From the NCBI GenBank assembly GCA_039545295.1, contig BCIK01000020.1:216254-280253 (forward strand): 64,000 nucleotides of DNA, read 5' to 3'. Origin of the DNA: Udeniomyces pyricola (taxonomy: Eukaryota; Basidiomycota; Tremellomycetes; Cystofilobasidiales; Mrakiaceae). The position numbers and the translations under genes are program-made. The notes beneath the pieces were generated by a model that was not told the origin of the DNA, searched no databases, and worked only from the letters and a program-made list of their open reading frames with translations. Position 1 is the first letter of the stretch, and every line of letters starts with the position of its first letter. Below are positions 11,859 through 24,971 of this stretch, piece by piece.

Positions 11859-12900
11859 GGTTACGGATGTCGATGGGTTGTAAGAAAGGTCACTTCCAGG
11901 GCTGGGTTGAACGTTGCAGGCGAGCTGTCGTTGCAACAGCAGCTAGCTTTACAAGCAGGGGCAGAGCCAGCTAGTAGGGCCGGCCCAGAGATTGCTGCCT
12001 GACCTCCTTGCCTGACCGACAAACGTCAAACGACATAAGAGGGCAAGCGGGCTTGTCCGGCCGTTGATCGATGATTGATGACCCCCTGCATGTGGCCACG
12101 GGCGTCGACGTGCAGGTAACCTCAGTTGGTGGCCAAATGATATGACGGTCTTGCTCCGAACGATATCGATCTGTCAGGTATCGATCAGGATAGTGAAGAA
12201 GGATACAATATACATGGCCTTGATTGTTGGAAGGTGGACGAGCGATTATAGTGATAATAGCATACGATAATTGATTTATACATCAAATATATATAGCAAG
12301 TCCCCCTTTTCCCTGATATTATCCCTATGCCCACTCATCCTAACCTTGAGCCCCATCCTTCTTAACTGGTAGGGCTTCACGGGATCTCCATCAGTTTTGT
12401 ACACAGAAAACTGTAGATTGGGGAGGTGAAAGGTGCATACGTCTTTCTGAGATGGATTAAGATGACACCGTCAAGCGTGACGCGTGAGATGATGACGATG
12501 ATCGATGATCGTCAATCTCATGTGATCCCATCTGATCAACGTTCGGATCGTTCGGATCGTTCGGACAGGAACGGCCGAGACGCTACCGTCCCCTACCCTA
12601 ACCAGATCTAACCTTGTCCAACCTACGTCAACGTCAACGACCGTCGACCGTCCCATCTTGCTTTTCCACCTGTCCCGCCCTTGCCTCACATCTCTCCCTC
12701 ATCTCATACGCTCCATTCACCTACCAGTCTCACGGCCGCCTACCGAGCTTAACGACAGCTCAATTCAAGCCACAGCGCTCTCAGGCCGTCCCTGTGCACC
12801 GTGTCAAACCGAGTCCATCGCTTCTCTCGACGATCCCCGTTCCCGTTCCTTGCCTGGCTCATAACCTGTCAACCGTTATCCCATCTACCGGTTGCCAACC
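11859..12900. promoter_or_regulatory. Divergent intergenic region between the Dabb gene and TSC1
   Basis: This 1.0-kb region separates two genes transcribed away from each other and must hold both promoters. The right half (12600-12900) is C/T-rich on the plus strand, as expected for a fungal 5' leader. A threefold 9-bp repeat lies at 12540-12566. No conserved TATA element can be assigned with confidence. Confidence 0.55.
12540..12566. repeat. Three tandem 9-bp units CGTTCGGAT upstream of TSC1
   Basis: Three successive copies of CGTTCGGAT (the last ends GGAC) lie about 340 bp before the TSC1 start and 680 bp before the Dabb start. The rest of this region has no repeat of this kind, so it may be a clustered binding site or simple replication slippage. 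Confidence 0.8.
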
Positions 12901-15900
12901 ATGGACGTCCTCTCGCTTCCACAGATCGTTGACCGCATGGCCTCTCATGAGTCACCGTTCGCCCCCCTCTGGCGTCTGTCTACACTCGAATGCTATCTTC
13001 AGCTGCCCGAGGGGTCCTTGACGTCCTGTACGACGTCCCTCTTTCCGGCTGCAGTTGCCGCTGCAGCCGCTGCTACGTCGACTGCTCCGCCTTCCGCCTC
13101 TGGCTCGACTACTTCAATCGCCGCATCAACTCTATCTGCCCTGGTACCATCTCCAATCGCTATCCTCGAGGAAGAGGAGAAAGACGAGGAGGGAGAGGAT
13201 AGGTACGAGGCGAACGACGACGATAGCGCCGCTCACGAGCTAAGGCCGGACGAGCAAGGCCTGGAAGCCGACTCGGACGAGGTCAAACACATCAAGCAGT
13301 ACTGGTTCTCCTCATCAATCGCTGGCACAGATGACGAAAAAGCAAAGTTTGCTGAAGGCTGCCTCCTCTCTTGGGCCCAAACTGATCCTGTGGTAGGCCG
13401 CTGTCATAGCATCCTAAGCTTCGCTCTTGGTTAGTTCACAGCTGAGGAAGCTGACTTGGATGCGCTCGATTGTCTCGTACGCCTCTTCACATGCTTCCAC
13501 TCTCGACCGATACTTGCGACCTTTCTATGACAGAACTTCTTTGCCCTCCTTGTTCCGACGTTTCTCGCCCCATCGACGCGGCTTCTCACGGCAACCCTCA
13601 TCTCGTATCATCTTCAGTCAGCTCCTCAGACCTCGACTCCGCATTTCGCCTCGTCTCCGCTGCTTGACCCCTTTCTGTCGTCCTCATTGCTCGACACCTC
13701 CCACACCGTCTTCCACCTCAATGTCACTATCCTCCTTGTCGTTCTTTCGGGTAGTCCGGGCAACCTGACAGAACGTGTTCCCGAGCTCCTCGCTGTCCTT
13801 GCTAAGGCTGTATGCTGGAACAGTGTCAATCATGCACAAGCAGAGAGCGGTAGCTCGCTTTTGGGAGGCATCGGTTCAACCGAAGAAGATGAAGAACTGT
13901 TTGATCTCACCAGTCTGAGGTCCCCTCCAACTCAGTATCAGATCCAGCAGGAGGCACCGCTCTCCAGGAAGGGTTCCGTCATTTCCATTGGAACCGATCA
14001 CGGATCCGTTGCGCCCTGGGAGGTTCTAGGTGAGACATTGTGCTCAGCCATATGGCCCGTATCAATCGAGATACCAGACAGCCTGCCCGCTGTCTCGTAA
14101 AACAAAAGCAACAAAACAACAGAGTAGGAACTTGCGTGAACTGATTCTGTCAATTTACTTCGGACCCTATGTGACACTTCTTTCATTGTAGACACCTCGG
14201 CCGACGTGACGCGACCGCCTCCACCAGACACGTTCGCATATCTCTCCTACCTGTACTATATCTGGCCTCACAACCTTCTGGCTTTTCTCCGTGCTCCAAC
14301 GGGATATTGCCACAGAGTCGCTGGTTCACGTGACAGAGATTGGAAGACCATCTTCGACGAGAGAATGGTACTTAGGAAGATACGCGTACGTCATGCGGGG
14401 AATCCACTCCAGTCATGCTCAAGGAGAAAGGCAACATCCGATATCGTCGACGATTTTCCAGCGCTGGTACTGACTCACATACCTCCTTCTTCCTCTTCGA
14501 CTTGCAGCCGTTCCTTCGTTCGCTCACCGTCAATCCAGATATCCTTCTCTCCGAGGATCCCCGAGCCGAGCTCAGAGAATCGCGTAAAAAATGGGCTTCG
14601 ACGACACCTGACCAAATTGCGACCAATGTCTCGTTGTTACGCATCTTTCCACGCAGTTCGACGCCTGTGACGACGCCCGGTGGGGATGTGGGTCGAGTCG
14701 GTGCAATCGGGACGCCTCCTGCTGGAGGAGCTCAAGGAGGGGGTGAACCGAGAAGCATATATGAACCGGGAGAGGACGGCGAAGTGGGTTGGGTCAAGAG
14801 CATCCTTGCCCCTTCGACGCTTACATCAGCCTTAAAGCAACCGCCCAAAATCAGGTCGCTCGGCACAAATCCGACTGAGGCTTTGACTCCACCGGCCGCA
14901 ACCACGACGTCTCAAGAGGCTACCCCACGCTGGCCCCCAAGCTCACCTCTCGTTCAGACTGTCTCACTTCCTTCGACTCCCTCCTCAAGCTTCCCGACTC
15001 ATGCTCTTGATCCCGCGTCGGCTGCACCTGGTCCTTCTGCTCCGACGGTGGCAGCAACGGCTACGACGCATCATCGCTCGCACCTCTCGACTAGCACTAC
15101 TCCCTCAGACCTTCCGCCGCTCCCTCCTCCACCTCCTCCACCGCTCCCACCGACTGTCGCTCCTTTTGATGCCTCCCAGCCCCTGATCCCCTACGGAGAT
15201 ATTCCCAGAGATCTGGTCTCTTCCGTCATCACCCCGTCGTATCCCGAGCTTGTGGCTGATCGCATCGCCCTCCGTATCTCTCAAGTGACACCGGCACCCG
15301 TTTCGAACGTAGAGGCCGCTGCTGCTGATGGCCTGTCGAAACCCGAGAAAGATCAGATCGCACTGCTCAAGAGAGAAGTCTTCCTGTTGAGGAACGAGCT
15401 TAGCTTCGAAGTTTATCTCAAGAATCGATTTGTCCAACGTGAGTCAGTCCATCGGACGTTTCGCCTGTCTTGCACCTCATCCATCTGTAAGTGATGACAT
15501 ACGAAACAAACCACTGACGCTATCGATGCTCATGACGTCACTTCGTACAGAAAACCAACGGCTTCACGGAGAACAAGTCAAGGCAGCCGCGACCGAAGCC
15601 GATCTTCAATCCCTTGTACGTCTCGCCTACTTCTAAATATCACCCTTCTTCGCGTTGTGCTGTTCTTTCGTCACATCGTTTCAGCAAAGTTCACCCACCA
15701 CTCGTTCTTCTCTTGCCCTCCTTCTCTTTTCTTCCTCTTAGATTGCCGCCTATAAATCCTCCATGCACACCAACCGAACTCTCTCCCTCGACCTTGCTCA
15801 AGTCAAGACCAAACTCGATACTGATACTGCCAACCACCGCGCGACGCGAGAGTCCCACGCGCGTTCCAAAGCGAAGGACGTTAAGGAGATTGCGGAGCTC

Positions 15901-17586
15901 AACGCGAAGCTTGGACCAGTTGAGGCCGAGTTGAAGGTGACGAAGGAAGAGAAGGATAAAGTTAAGCATGAATTGGGGTTGGTCAAGAGCGAGTGAGTTA
16001 CATGGTCTTTTTTTTTGTCATTTCATCTGTGCATGGAGGGAAGCGAGACTACTCCTCACAGGGTGAACTTTAGATATATGTACTTCTGGATGAGTCACTG
16101 ATGGATTTGCGTCTCTTTTCACTCTTCTCTCGCCCATGCGCGACGTCTTGTTCAGAAAATTCTCCCTCGAGTGCAAGCTCAAAGAAGCAGAGCCCAAGAT
16201 CGCCGTTAGCAATCTCTTATTCCCTCTTATTCTATCTTATCAAGGCTCACGACCCTCTGACCTCTGTGGACTGACTGTCTTGATGTGTCTTTGCTTCGTC
16301 TTTTTTTGGCCCCCTCCTTTTTGTAACGTAGCTGATCTCCGATTTCGAAGCTCAGATCAACAAGCTGACTCAACTGCTCAAACTCGAGTACGTTCTTTTC
16401 TCTGATTTCTTCTTTTCTCTTCCTTCCTTCCAGTGGTCTGGTGCAACGTTTGTCTTCGTTATGTTGATCTTTTCGCTCATCCTTTCGACAGCGAGGAAAA
16501 ACTTAAGGACTGTGAGATCCTCGTCGACGCTGAAGCTAAACTCAAGCAGAAAATCCTTCAGGTTTGTTGTCTCATTCGAGTTGATACTGCCATCATCCTG
16601 AGACTGGCGTTTTTATCGTCAGCTTTGACGACTGCTGCTGACGAATGGATCAATCGTGTGGATCTAGCAAGGAGACCTTCTCCGAGTCGGTGATAAGGAA
16701 CGAATGGAGCTTCAGCGACAGGTCGAGTCCGTGATCGTTTCCCCTACGTTATGTTCTTGGTCGACTTGGCCAGCAAGAACCGCTCAATCAGTTTGGTTCC
16801 CCGCTGATCATATTGCTATCTCTTTTATAACATATATAAATAACAACGACATAAATCCGACCATACAGTACACACGCCAGAGAAATTTTCGACCTGAAAG
16901 CATCCGCTGTTTCACCCCCTACCTCTCCTCCTTCAACTCCCACTCCTACGTCCTCTCGACCCACCATCTCAAGCTCGACCACGACTTCCGCTTCAGCCGT
17001 CCATCTTTCTGCAACCCCGGCCGCTACTGCCGAGCATGTTGCTCGCCTGGAACGGACCGTTGCGACACAAAGGCTCCAGATTCGGTCGCTCGAGGACAAA
17101 CTTCTGGAGTTCCGAGCGGAGATTGAGGACCTTCGCTATCACTCCATGACGTCTACCCTCGATAGCGGAGGTGGAGCGAACAACGTTGGACCGTCGAGTC
17201 AACAACGAGGAGGTGCATCAAACCCTTACGGCTCTTTTAATTCATCCGGAGGAGGCTCTTCCGTCGGCTCCACTGGCATCTGGACTGCACCTCCTTCGCA
17301 CCTCAACCGAACCTATGGCGTAACAAACCCCATCGCGAGTGGAACGAATGTAGTCGAAGGGGGACGAAGTGGAGGGATGGGAGGTGGGCTGCTGAGTGCG
17401 TTGATGAGTCCAACGAAGTCTTCGGGCCCGTTGCCTTCGACGACTATGGCGTTCTCACCACCGCCACCAGTAAGGGGGGATCTTACGCGACGGGCAAGCA
17501 TGGCGGGCTCGAATGCGGCCGCTGGGGGAAGTAGCGGGTTGGGGTTGTCGAGGGGTGCAGGTGGAGGAAGGACGTATGAAAGATGA
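12901..17586 (+). CDS. TSC1: TSC1 / hamartin homologue, multi-exon
   Basis: Predicted partner of TSC2 in the complex that restrains Rheb and TORC1. The start is MDVLSLPQIVDRMASHESPF at 12901. The N-terminal half is a helical repeat region: ALLVPTFLAPSTRLLTATLI, then FHLNVTILLVVLSGSPGNL, then FAYLSYLYYIWPHNLLAFLR, then FLRSLTVNPDILLSEDPRAE, all matching the hamartin domain pattern including the YIWP.N.L.FLR block. A Pro/Ser/Thr-rich middle (about 14650-15230) leads to a long coiled coil (about 15330-16570, KDQIALLKREVFLLRNELSF onward, then 17020-17140). The C-terminus is Gly/Ser-rich and ends at 17586. At least one intron is very short (57 nt, GTACGC...ACAG, before 13531). TSC2 is not in this window. 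TSC1 genes are present in fission yeast and many basidiomycetes but absent from budding yeast. Exact borders of the smaller exons are uncertain. Confidence 0.85.
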
Positions 17587-18038
17587 GATGGGACGGGTGA
17601 AAGTGAACCAAAGCTATCATTTATTTTTTTCTTCGAGTTTCTGTTCCTGATTCGACTTGTTCCTTGTCACCCTCTGCATCGCCTTTTTTTTTCCTTCATT
17701 TTTTCTTTCTTTCCTTTTCTCTTTGCTTCCTACTTCTCTCCCCCTCATCTTTTTGCTTGTCGTGTGCAAGTGTTTGTGTTTTAAGTTAATGTCGTGTCTT
17801 GTATGATTTTTTTTTCCCACGTGTTTGGGTGTAGGATGTGATGGACTGGAAGCAGAAAGAGGGAGGCGACAACAAGAAAGAAAGAAAATGGAACAAGAAA
17901 GTCAGGGAAATTCGGCACACGATATCGATTTCTCAAACGTCGGATTCTCGAGGTTGGCTGAACTTCCAAGCAACTCGCTCGACAGACTTGCGACCATCGG
18001 ATCACCACCCCAACCATCCTGCTCGCTTACTTTCCTCC
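17587..18038. other. Intergenic between TSC1 and RRP6
   Basis: The genes are in tandem. The first part (17610-17760) is T- and C-rich and probably holds the TSC1 3' end; the rest is the RRP6 promoter and leader. Open frames entering from 17825 on the plus strand are upstream extensions of the RRP6 frame without family similarity. Confidence 0.6.
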
Positions 18039-21000
18039 ATGGCGTCTCCTAACATCCCTCCCAACTCATCCGAGTACCTCCCCTCGCTCCAATCTCATCT
18101 CCATAAAACCACCAGCCTCGCCCACACCCTTCCTCCACCTTCCTCCCTCTCCTTCCACCGTTCTGTCGACCCCAAGCTCGCGACGCGGCTCGACGAAGCT
18201 TCCGGTCGAATCTGGTCGTTACTCGAGGGCCTCTTGGGTGCTGTCGAAGGGCTCAATCAAGGATCTGCCAAGGACGGATCAGGAGGAGGAGGAAGGAAGA
18301 GGAAGCAGAGGGAGGAGGAGAGTCTGGTTGATGGGTATGAAGATGTGGTAGAATGCGTCGATGGCTTGTTGGAGAGGGCGGTTAGTGCAACCTTCTTCAC
18401 CCTTTGTTTTCTTTCTCTGTCTTCTTGAGAGAGAATGATTAACTTTTAACATGAGGATACATTATATTGTATATGCTCTCTCGGCGAGAGGTTGTTGCTC
18501 CTTGGGGTTTTGGACTGACGTTGGGTGTTTTGGGGTTGATTTTTGTTTGCTTATCTAGGACACCTGCCTCGACAACTTCCTCGGCAAGCTGCCCGCACCT
18601 TCGATTGCGATTGTCCCTACCGAGACTGCCAGGTCAAGGGTGAGGATCAATATTTCTTGATTCATTTCCACTTGTCTGCGGAGCCGTATCAGACACTAAG
18701 ACTTGATCAACTTGCATTTCTTGGCTGTCCTTACCCCCCCCCCCCCCCTTACCCCTTACCCCTTCGTCTTTCACACCATAGATCAAGTCCATCAACCCCA
18801 ACGCGACCTCAACGACCTCTGCTCGTCTCCCCCAGAACATCACCAACGCCTCAATTCCGAAACCTCAGCTACTCTTTGAGCCTAGCATCGACAACTCCAC
18901 TCCCAACTCGCCCTACAAACTCTACAGCTTGAGCACGACTCCTGATTTCGTCAAGCACAACGCGTTGGTTTCGCTCGACCACGTCTCGCCTCCGGCCTCA
19001 CCGACGCTTACTCCCGCAACGACCGGGACCGGCAGTCCCAAAGCGACGCCTCTCATTGTTCCACCCCATCCATATCATTACGAACTTATTCATCTTCCTT
19101 ATCCACCGTCCCTTCTTGTCCCAAGCCAAACTTCACCTGTCGCCCCGAAATCGTTCGACGAAACCCCTTTCACCTACATCACGACGCTTGCTCAGCTCGA
19201 ATCACTCGTCGCGCACCTCCGGACATGCTCTGTCATCGCCATCGATCTTGAGCATCACTCGTACCGGTCATTCTCTGGCTTCCTTGCCCTCATGCAACTT
19301 ACCACTGCCTCGGGTGGAGATTTCGTCGTCGATCTCCTTGTGCCCGAGATCCGACAGGGCATGCGAACCCTGATGGGCGTCGTCTTGTCCGATCCATCGA
19401 TCGTCAAAGTCTTCCACGGTGCCGAGAGCGATGTCGTTTGGCTCCAGCAGGACTTTGATCTCTTCGTCGTGGGCATGTTCGATACGTACCATGCGACCAA
19501 GGCGCTCGAGTTTCCGAGCCACTCGCTCGCGAGTTTGCTCTCAATGTACTGCGACTTTACTCCCGATAAGAGGTATCAGATGGCCGACTGGCGAATTAGG
19601 TGAGCTACTTCACCTGTTCTTCCTCTCTTCCCTATCTTTGTCTATCTTTGAACGGCGTCTTCCGTGAGGGGTACCCATTCGCTGACAATTGATGTGTTGC
19701 TTCCATCCTTTCAGGCCCCTTCCGCAAGAGATGCTCGCCTATGCGCGATCCGATACCCACTACCTCCTCTTCATCTACGAGAACCTTCTCAACGCTCTCA
19801 TCTCTCGCTCCGCGTCTCCTCGGTTGTCTCCCGCCCTCGACGAGACCACCGCTGGTTCTGATGCGGCGACGAGTCCATCTCTTGTGTCTCCCTTCCACCC
19901 GCTCAATTCGACGCAGACCCCGCACCTTCTTCAGACGGTCCTCGCTCGGTCTGCCGAGACGTGTTCCCGTCGACATATCCAGGAGATCTACGATGCTCAA
20001 TCCGGCCTTGGTCCCGCGGGTTACCGACTTCTCGCTAAAAAGTGGGGCAAACTTCCCTTGGTTGACTCTCCGACCCCTTCCTCCCCACTCGCTATCGAAG
20101 GTGCCGTCTTCCTTGCCATTCACGCTTGGCGAGATCGGATCTCGCGTCAAGAGGACGAAAGCACGCGCTTCGTCCTGCCAAACCACCAGATCTTTGTGCT
20201 CGCAAGGGAGAAGCCCAAGAGCTTGCGCGCGCTCTTGACGTGTTTGCAGCCTATCACTGAGGTGTGTCGGAGGAGGGGCGACGAACTCGTGAGGGTTATT
20301 GGAGAGGCTATCGAGGAGGCTGAAGGGCTCACGGGACGAGGAGTCGTCGTCGAGGTTGCCGAGGGAGGTGGAGAGTCAAGACAGGAGAGAGAGAAGGCTA
20401 AGAAAGAGAGGGAACTTCAAGAGGAGAAGGATAGGCAAGGCAAGAAGGAGACCATCGTAGCTGACGTCTGGGGGTTTGCTACTCGTTCGTCCTCTTTCGT
20501 ATCCTTTTTGAACCGTTCTGTTTTTGTTTTTTTTCTTGATCTCGTTCGGTTCACGAAAAGATTGTTGAGCCTAACCTTTACTTGACCCTTGCCATTCCCA
20601 CCCTCCCTCCCCTTACGTTCTTGTGCCGCCTGCTCTTTCCAACTTTCAACCCTTCAGCGTCCGCCGCGACTCCAGCTTCCAGTGTTTCCACCGCCTCCAG
20701 CCTCTTTGGCACCTCAATCGCCTCCGTCCCAACTCCAACCGCCCCCGCTATGGCCGCGCCCTCGATCCAAACCAAAACCTCCTCTTCCCTTTTTGGCAAC
20801 GTATCCGCCCCTACTTCCGTCTCCTCAGCCGGAGGAGGAGGCATGTTTGGCGGTACCCCTTCCTCATCGGTTGGTGGTTCATCCTCGACTGTTGCCATCA
20901 AGGGCATCGATCACGATGCTGGATTTTCGGCCGTTATGAAGAAGATCAGTCTCTCTTTGAACGTGAGTCGTTCGAGGTTTCTTTCTATTCGGACGTCTTT

Positions 21001-21999
21001 TTTTTTATATCCTCATCTCCCTTTTCCTTTCCTCTTTGGAACCATGCTCATGTTCATACGCTTACCACAATTGATTCGGGTTTTCTCCTCTTGGGTTATA
21101 CGATAGCCACCCCCACCCGTGCCTTCGACTCCGGCGTCAACTGAAGAAGAAGTCGCCTCAACCGACGATACTCTTCCCCCTCCTGAATCCATTCCCTTCG
21201 TTCCTGCCTCTGCCCGTTCGACCACCACCACCACCACCAGTACCACACCCGTCGTCATCACCGAAACCGACCACCCTTCTCCGATCCCTTCCAAAAGCGA
21301 CATCATCACCGTCGGTCAACCTCGGGCTCGGAAGCGAAAGCGCGATCGGAAACTCGGGGACGCTGCTGCTACTACTGCCACTGCGGTCGTCATTCCATCT
21401 CCTCCTCCGGGTGGAGATTCTTCGCCTCTTAGGGAAGACTCGATGGATGTCAACGACGACGGTGACGAGGACCGAACAGATCAAGACTCCGTAGACTTAC
21501 AGAAATCTACCCCTGCTGCTGCTGCTTCCTTGGTGTTAGCGACGTCGAAATCCGTCGTCGTCCCTGAGAAGTTTGATTACGAATCCGTTCCGAACGGGTT
21601 GGACCCCGTTAGAGGTGGAGCAGCAGCAGCAGCAGCAAGTGGGAGTACTTCCATCAAAGTTAAAAAGACGAGGAAACCTAAAAAGAGTTCGTCCTCCCCT
21701 TCGTTCTCTCTTTCTCTTTGTTCTTCTCCTTCTCCTTGTTCTTCCTTGTTCTCCCCCCCCCCCTCCCCCGGTGTTGTTCCTCTTTGATTTTCGCTCGATT
21801 TGGAGAAAGAGGAGAAGAGGGGATCATTCCCACCTTTGTAACTGACACCACTATCACCACCACATTTTCCCTCTTTCTCCCCTTCTTCTTCATCTTTCTT
21901 GCTTTCACAGCTCAATTCGATACGAGTGCCTTCCACAAAGCGCCTCAGAGCATGGTCGAGAACCGATTCGGCAACAAATCCGCTACCTTTGAGCGGTAA
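18039..21999 (+). CDS. RRP6: Nuclear exosome 3'-5' exoribonuclease RRP6, multi-exon
   Basis: Catalytic subunit of the nuclear exosome that trims and degrades RNA. The start MASPNIPPNSSEYL lies at 18039. The N-terminal PMC2NT-type region (to about 18650, LLERA joined to DTCLDNFLGKL) binds the Rrp47 cofactor in the family. The DEDDy exonuclease follows: VIAIDLEHHSYRSF holds the first D and E (about 19230), FHGAESDVVWLQQDF the second D (about 19415), and YARSDTHYLLFIYE the Y and last D (about 19740). An HRDC domain covers about 19990-20330. The tail is charged and Ala/Ser-rich with basic stretches (KVKKTRKPKK near 21670) and ends RFGNKSATFER. Two introns (20485-20657 and 21687-21910) use GTTCGT donors and join in frame. 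All catalytic positions are kept, so the enzyme should be active. Confidence 0.95.
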
Positions 22000-22020
22000 A
22001 GATTTCCGAGAAAAAAAAAA

Positions 22021-22048
22021 CGAACGAACGAACGAACGAAACCCGATC

Positions 22049-22079
<31 letters not shown>
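22021..22079. repeat. (CGAA)n followed by poly-C
   Basis: Five CGAA units are followed ten bases later by 29 consecutive C. This lies 22 bp after the RRP6 stop, so it is probably in the RRP6 3' untranslated region or just past it. Confidence 0.9.
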
Positions 22080-22890
22080 TTGGTTCTTTTCTCCTCTCCC
22101 TCCTCACTTTTTTTTTCTTCTTCTTGTTCTACGCCCTTGTGCTCGGACTCTATTCATCCCTCTGCTGATCCTGTCAGTGGGCGATCCATTTCGTTCAGAC
22201 GAATCGGGTTTTTCCCTTTTTCTTTCTTTTTTTTTTTCTCAAAGAAAAAACTCCTTCTTCTTATTCTTCTTCTTGTTTTTGTTTTTAGCTCTTGGTTTTG
22301 GTTTTCCTTCCTCTCTCCCCTCCCCCTCCTTCCCCTCTCATCCCTCCTTCCCCTCTCACCCTCTCACCCTCCTTCCTTCTGAGGAAGAAAAAAAAAGAAA
22401 GAAAGAAAAAAAAAACCCCCAATCATCCTCCGAACAAAGTCGCGCCCATCATCACCCTCACCTCACCTCGACGGCGCTTCGATCTCTATCTTCTTTCTTT
22501 TCTTTTTTTTTTTCTTTTCTTGTTCGTCACGTTCAATGAATGGGTTTTTATTTATTTATTTATTATTATTCGATCCAAACTCAGGCTTTGCTTTGGATAT
22601 ATATGAAGGGGAGGACAGGACCGACTGACTAAGAGAAGGGAAGAGCTATGGGAGAATATAGTCACCGGATGGTTGATCATGGTTGATGATAAATGAGGGA
22701 TGAGGGTGATGAGAGGAAGTGACAGAGGGACAAGGAAGAATGGAATGGGATGAATGGAATCGAGGTTAGAAAGGGGGGAGGGGGATTCATGTAGGTAGGA
22801 GGTAGAATGGAAATGAATGGGATCTAGCAGGCTTTTAGATTTGAAGGGGGGGGGGGGGGGGGGGCTTTTCGTTACGAGAAAAGAGTCTGG

Positions 22891-22928
22891 AGGAAGGAAG
22901 GAAGGAAGGAAGGAAGGAAGGAAGGAAA
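22891..22928. repeat. (GGAA)n microsatellite
   Basis: About nine GGAA units occur in the convergent spacer. Together with the adjacent G run this is a purine-only stretch on the plus strand. Confidence 0.9.
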
Positions 22929-23055
22929 GGGATTTGGACCGTGCGAAAAGAGAGCGTGAAGAGGAAAGAGAAAGGAGAAAGGAAAAGAAACCAGAAATGA
23001 GGGGGGGGGGGGAAGGGGATTTTTAACAAGGTTTATGAGAGATATAGAAACAAGA

Positions 23056-24971
23056 TCAGTTGACTTGCTCTCTCACTTTCACTTTGGTTCTCTATGCAAA
23101 AAGAGGAAGGAAAAGACCAAGCTTTGCAAAGCAAAAAAAAAGGACTAAAAAAAGCTCTCACTTTGAGTTCCTCCATCCTGCGCTCGTGAAGTTCCTTCTT
23201 GGACATGGTTTGGGAGAGGGAGAGGTTGGCTAGTTCCGATTTACGCTGTTGGACTTCGAGCATCTTGTCTTCCATCGTGCCTTGCACTGCGAGCCCAGAC
23301 GAACGACCGAATTACAAGGCAAAGGGGAAAAAGAAGAGGAAGGCGACGGAAGGAAGGGGGAGGAGGGGGGGGGAAGGGGGGGAGGAGGAGGACACGGGGA
23401 TTAGTTCGGGCATCTCACAAGAATAAGATTTAAGGCCGTAAAGAAGAGAAAGATGATCTCGGATGGTCGGGAACGAACTGATAAACTTGACGGAGACGAC
23501 AGGACGCGTTTGGCCGAGTCGATGCTGACAGATTCGAGACGATGACATTGCGAAAGAAAAACGCAGAGAAGTATGTTTCCATGAATGAGAAAAAGAAGAG
23601 GAAAAAAAAAAGAAGAAGAAAAATGAGCCATCGAGCAGAATCGAAAGACGGGCAGGAAACGAAGAACAGAGAGAGATGCAGGCTTACGATTCGATCGACG
23701 GCCTGATTCTCGACGGCCGGATTCCAATACGGGTCCATCATATAACACCTATTCGCCGCAGTCAAGTTCAAGCCGACTCCACCCGCTCTAAGCGAAACGA
23801 GCAACACCTCGCACGCCGGGTCAGACTTGAGGCGTTCCATTGCTTTCGTCCGAGCGTCTCGAGGCATGGTGCCATCGAGTCGATCGTACGTGATGGACGA
23901 AAGGAGTAACGCAGATTCGATTCGGTCTAGCATCGATGTCCATTGGGAAAAGACGATCGTCTTGGTCGGGCGGGAAGGGTCAATGACGTCGTCGTCAGAG
24001 GGATGGGAAGGTTGAGCAGGAGTCGAGGTGGACGAGGAAGCGTGGCCGTGAGGAGAAGGCCGAGGGGCGGAAGAGGAGGATGAAGTCGAGGTGATAGTCA
24101 TGGGGAAATCCAACACGGGCAAAGTCGTCGTCGTCGTCGTAGAAGGAGGCTGAATGCCATGATCAGCCGGAACGACCTCATTTCCGCCCGGGAACGTCGA
24201 AAAGTTAGATCCATCTCCGTTACATTTAGGTTCGATTTCTCCTTCCATCCCCCCTTTTAAATTTCCATCGCCCACCAAGGAGTGTTCGACCCGATCCATA
24301 TCGGCATCATCAGCTGGTATTTCATAACCCAACGATGCCTCTGTCCCATCTAGTTCCACCGGTTCCTCTCCGACAATCGCCGCCGCTCCATCTCCTCCTC
24401 CTCCTACAGGGCTGTAGTTCTTTGACCACGGATTGGCATACGAGAACTGCATGAGGTCCGCCATCAAGTAACTAATCTTGGTACTCATGACGACTTCGCC
24501 TCCCTCTTCGACGAGCCTCCTCTTCTTCTCTGCCCGTGCACGCTTAGCCGCGGCCGAGGAGCTACTGTTGCTACTGCTGCTGTTGTTGCCGGATGAACTC
24601 TTGACGGCGGCGGCCAGAGCGGCTTTGGAGGCGGCGTATTCGGAGGAAGTTAGTGCGGGCGAGTTGGGTGGGGGAATGATTTCGATGCAATCTGTCGCGA
24701 GGCGGAGGGCGGAGGAACAGGCAGAACAGGAACGACCAACACCAGAGAGGGACTTGGGCCAGCCGGCGTAGATGGAGGCTTTGAAACAAGCGAGGCCTGA
24801 AAGTGTGGTTACGCAATCGAGAGGAAGATCAAGTCAGAAATAAACAGCAAGAAAGGGCGAAAGAAGAACCGGAACCCCAAGTCAGCTCAACGCATGGGTT
24901 TTCTTGGATCATCAAAAAGACCCGAGGGTCGGCCAGTCAAGGAAAAGCAACAACCCAAATCAAGAGAAGCG

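Larger units (their letters stand above)
22000..23055. other. Convergent intergenic region with homopolymer and microsatellite tracts
   Basis: RRP6 (+) and the SNF2 gene (-) end towards each other here. The region holds CGAA repeats (22021-22040), a run of 29 C (22051-22079), several T runs, a G run (about 22847-22864), GGAA repeats (22891-22928) and another G run near 23002. Open frames here are repetitive and are not supported as genes. Confidence 0.8.

Noticed and set aside
19632..20186. Minus-strand open frame of 184 residues
   Set aside because: It is the complement of the RRP6 exonuclease and HRDC coding region.
22080..22606. Overlapping plus-strand open frames rich in Phe, Ser, Leu and Pro
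   Set aside because: They are translations of C/T tracts after the RRP6 stop; no frame shows codon structure or similarity.
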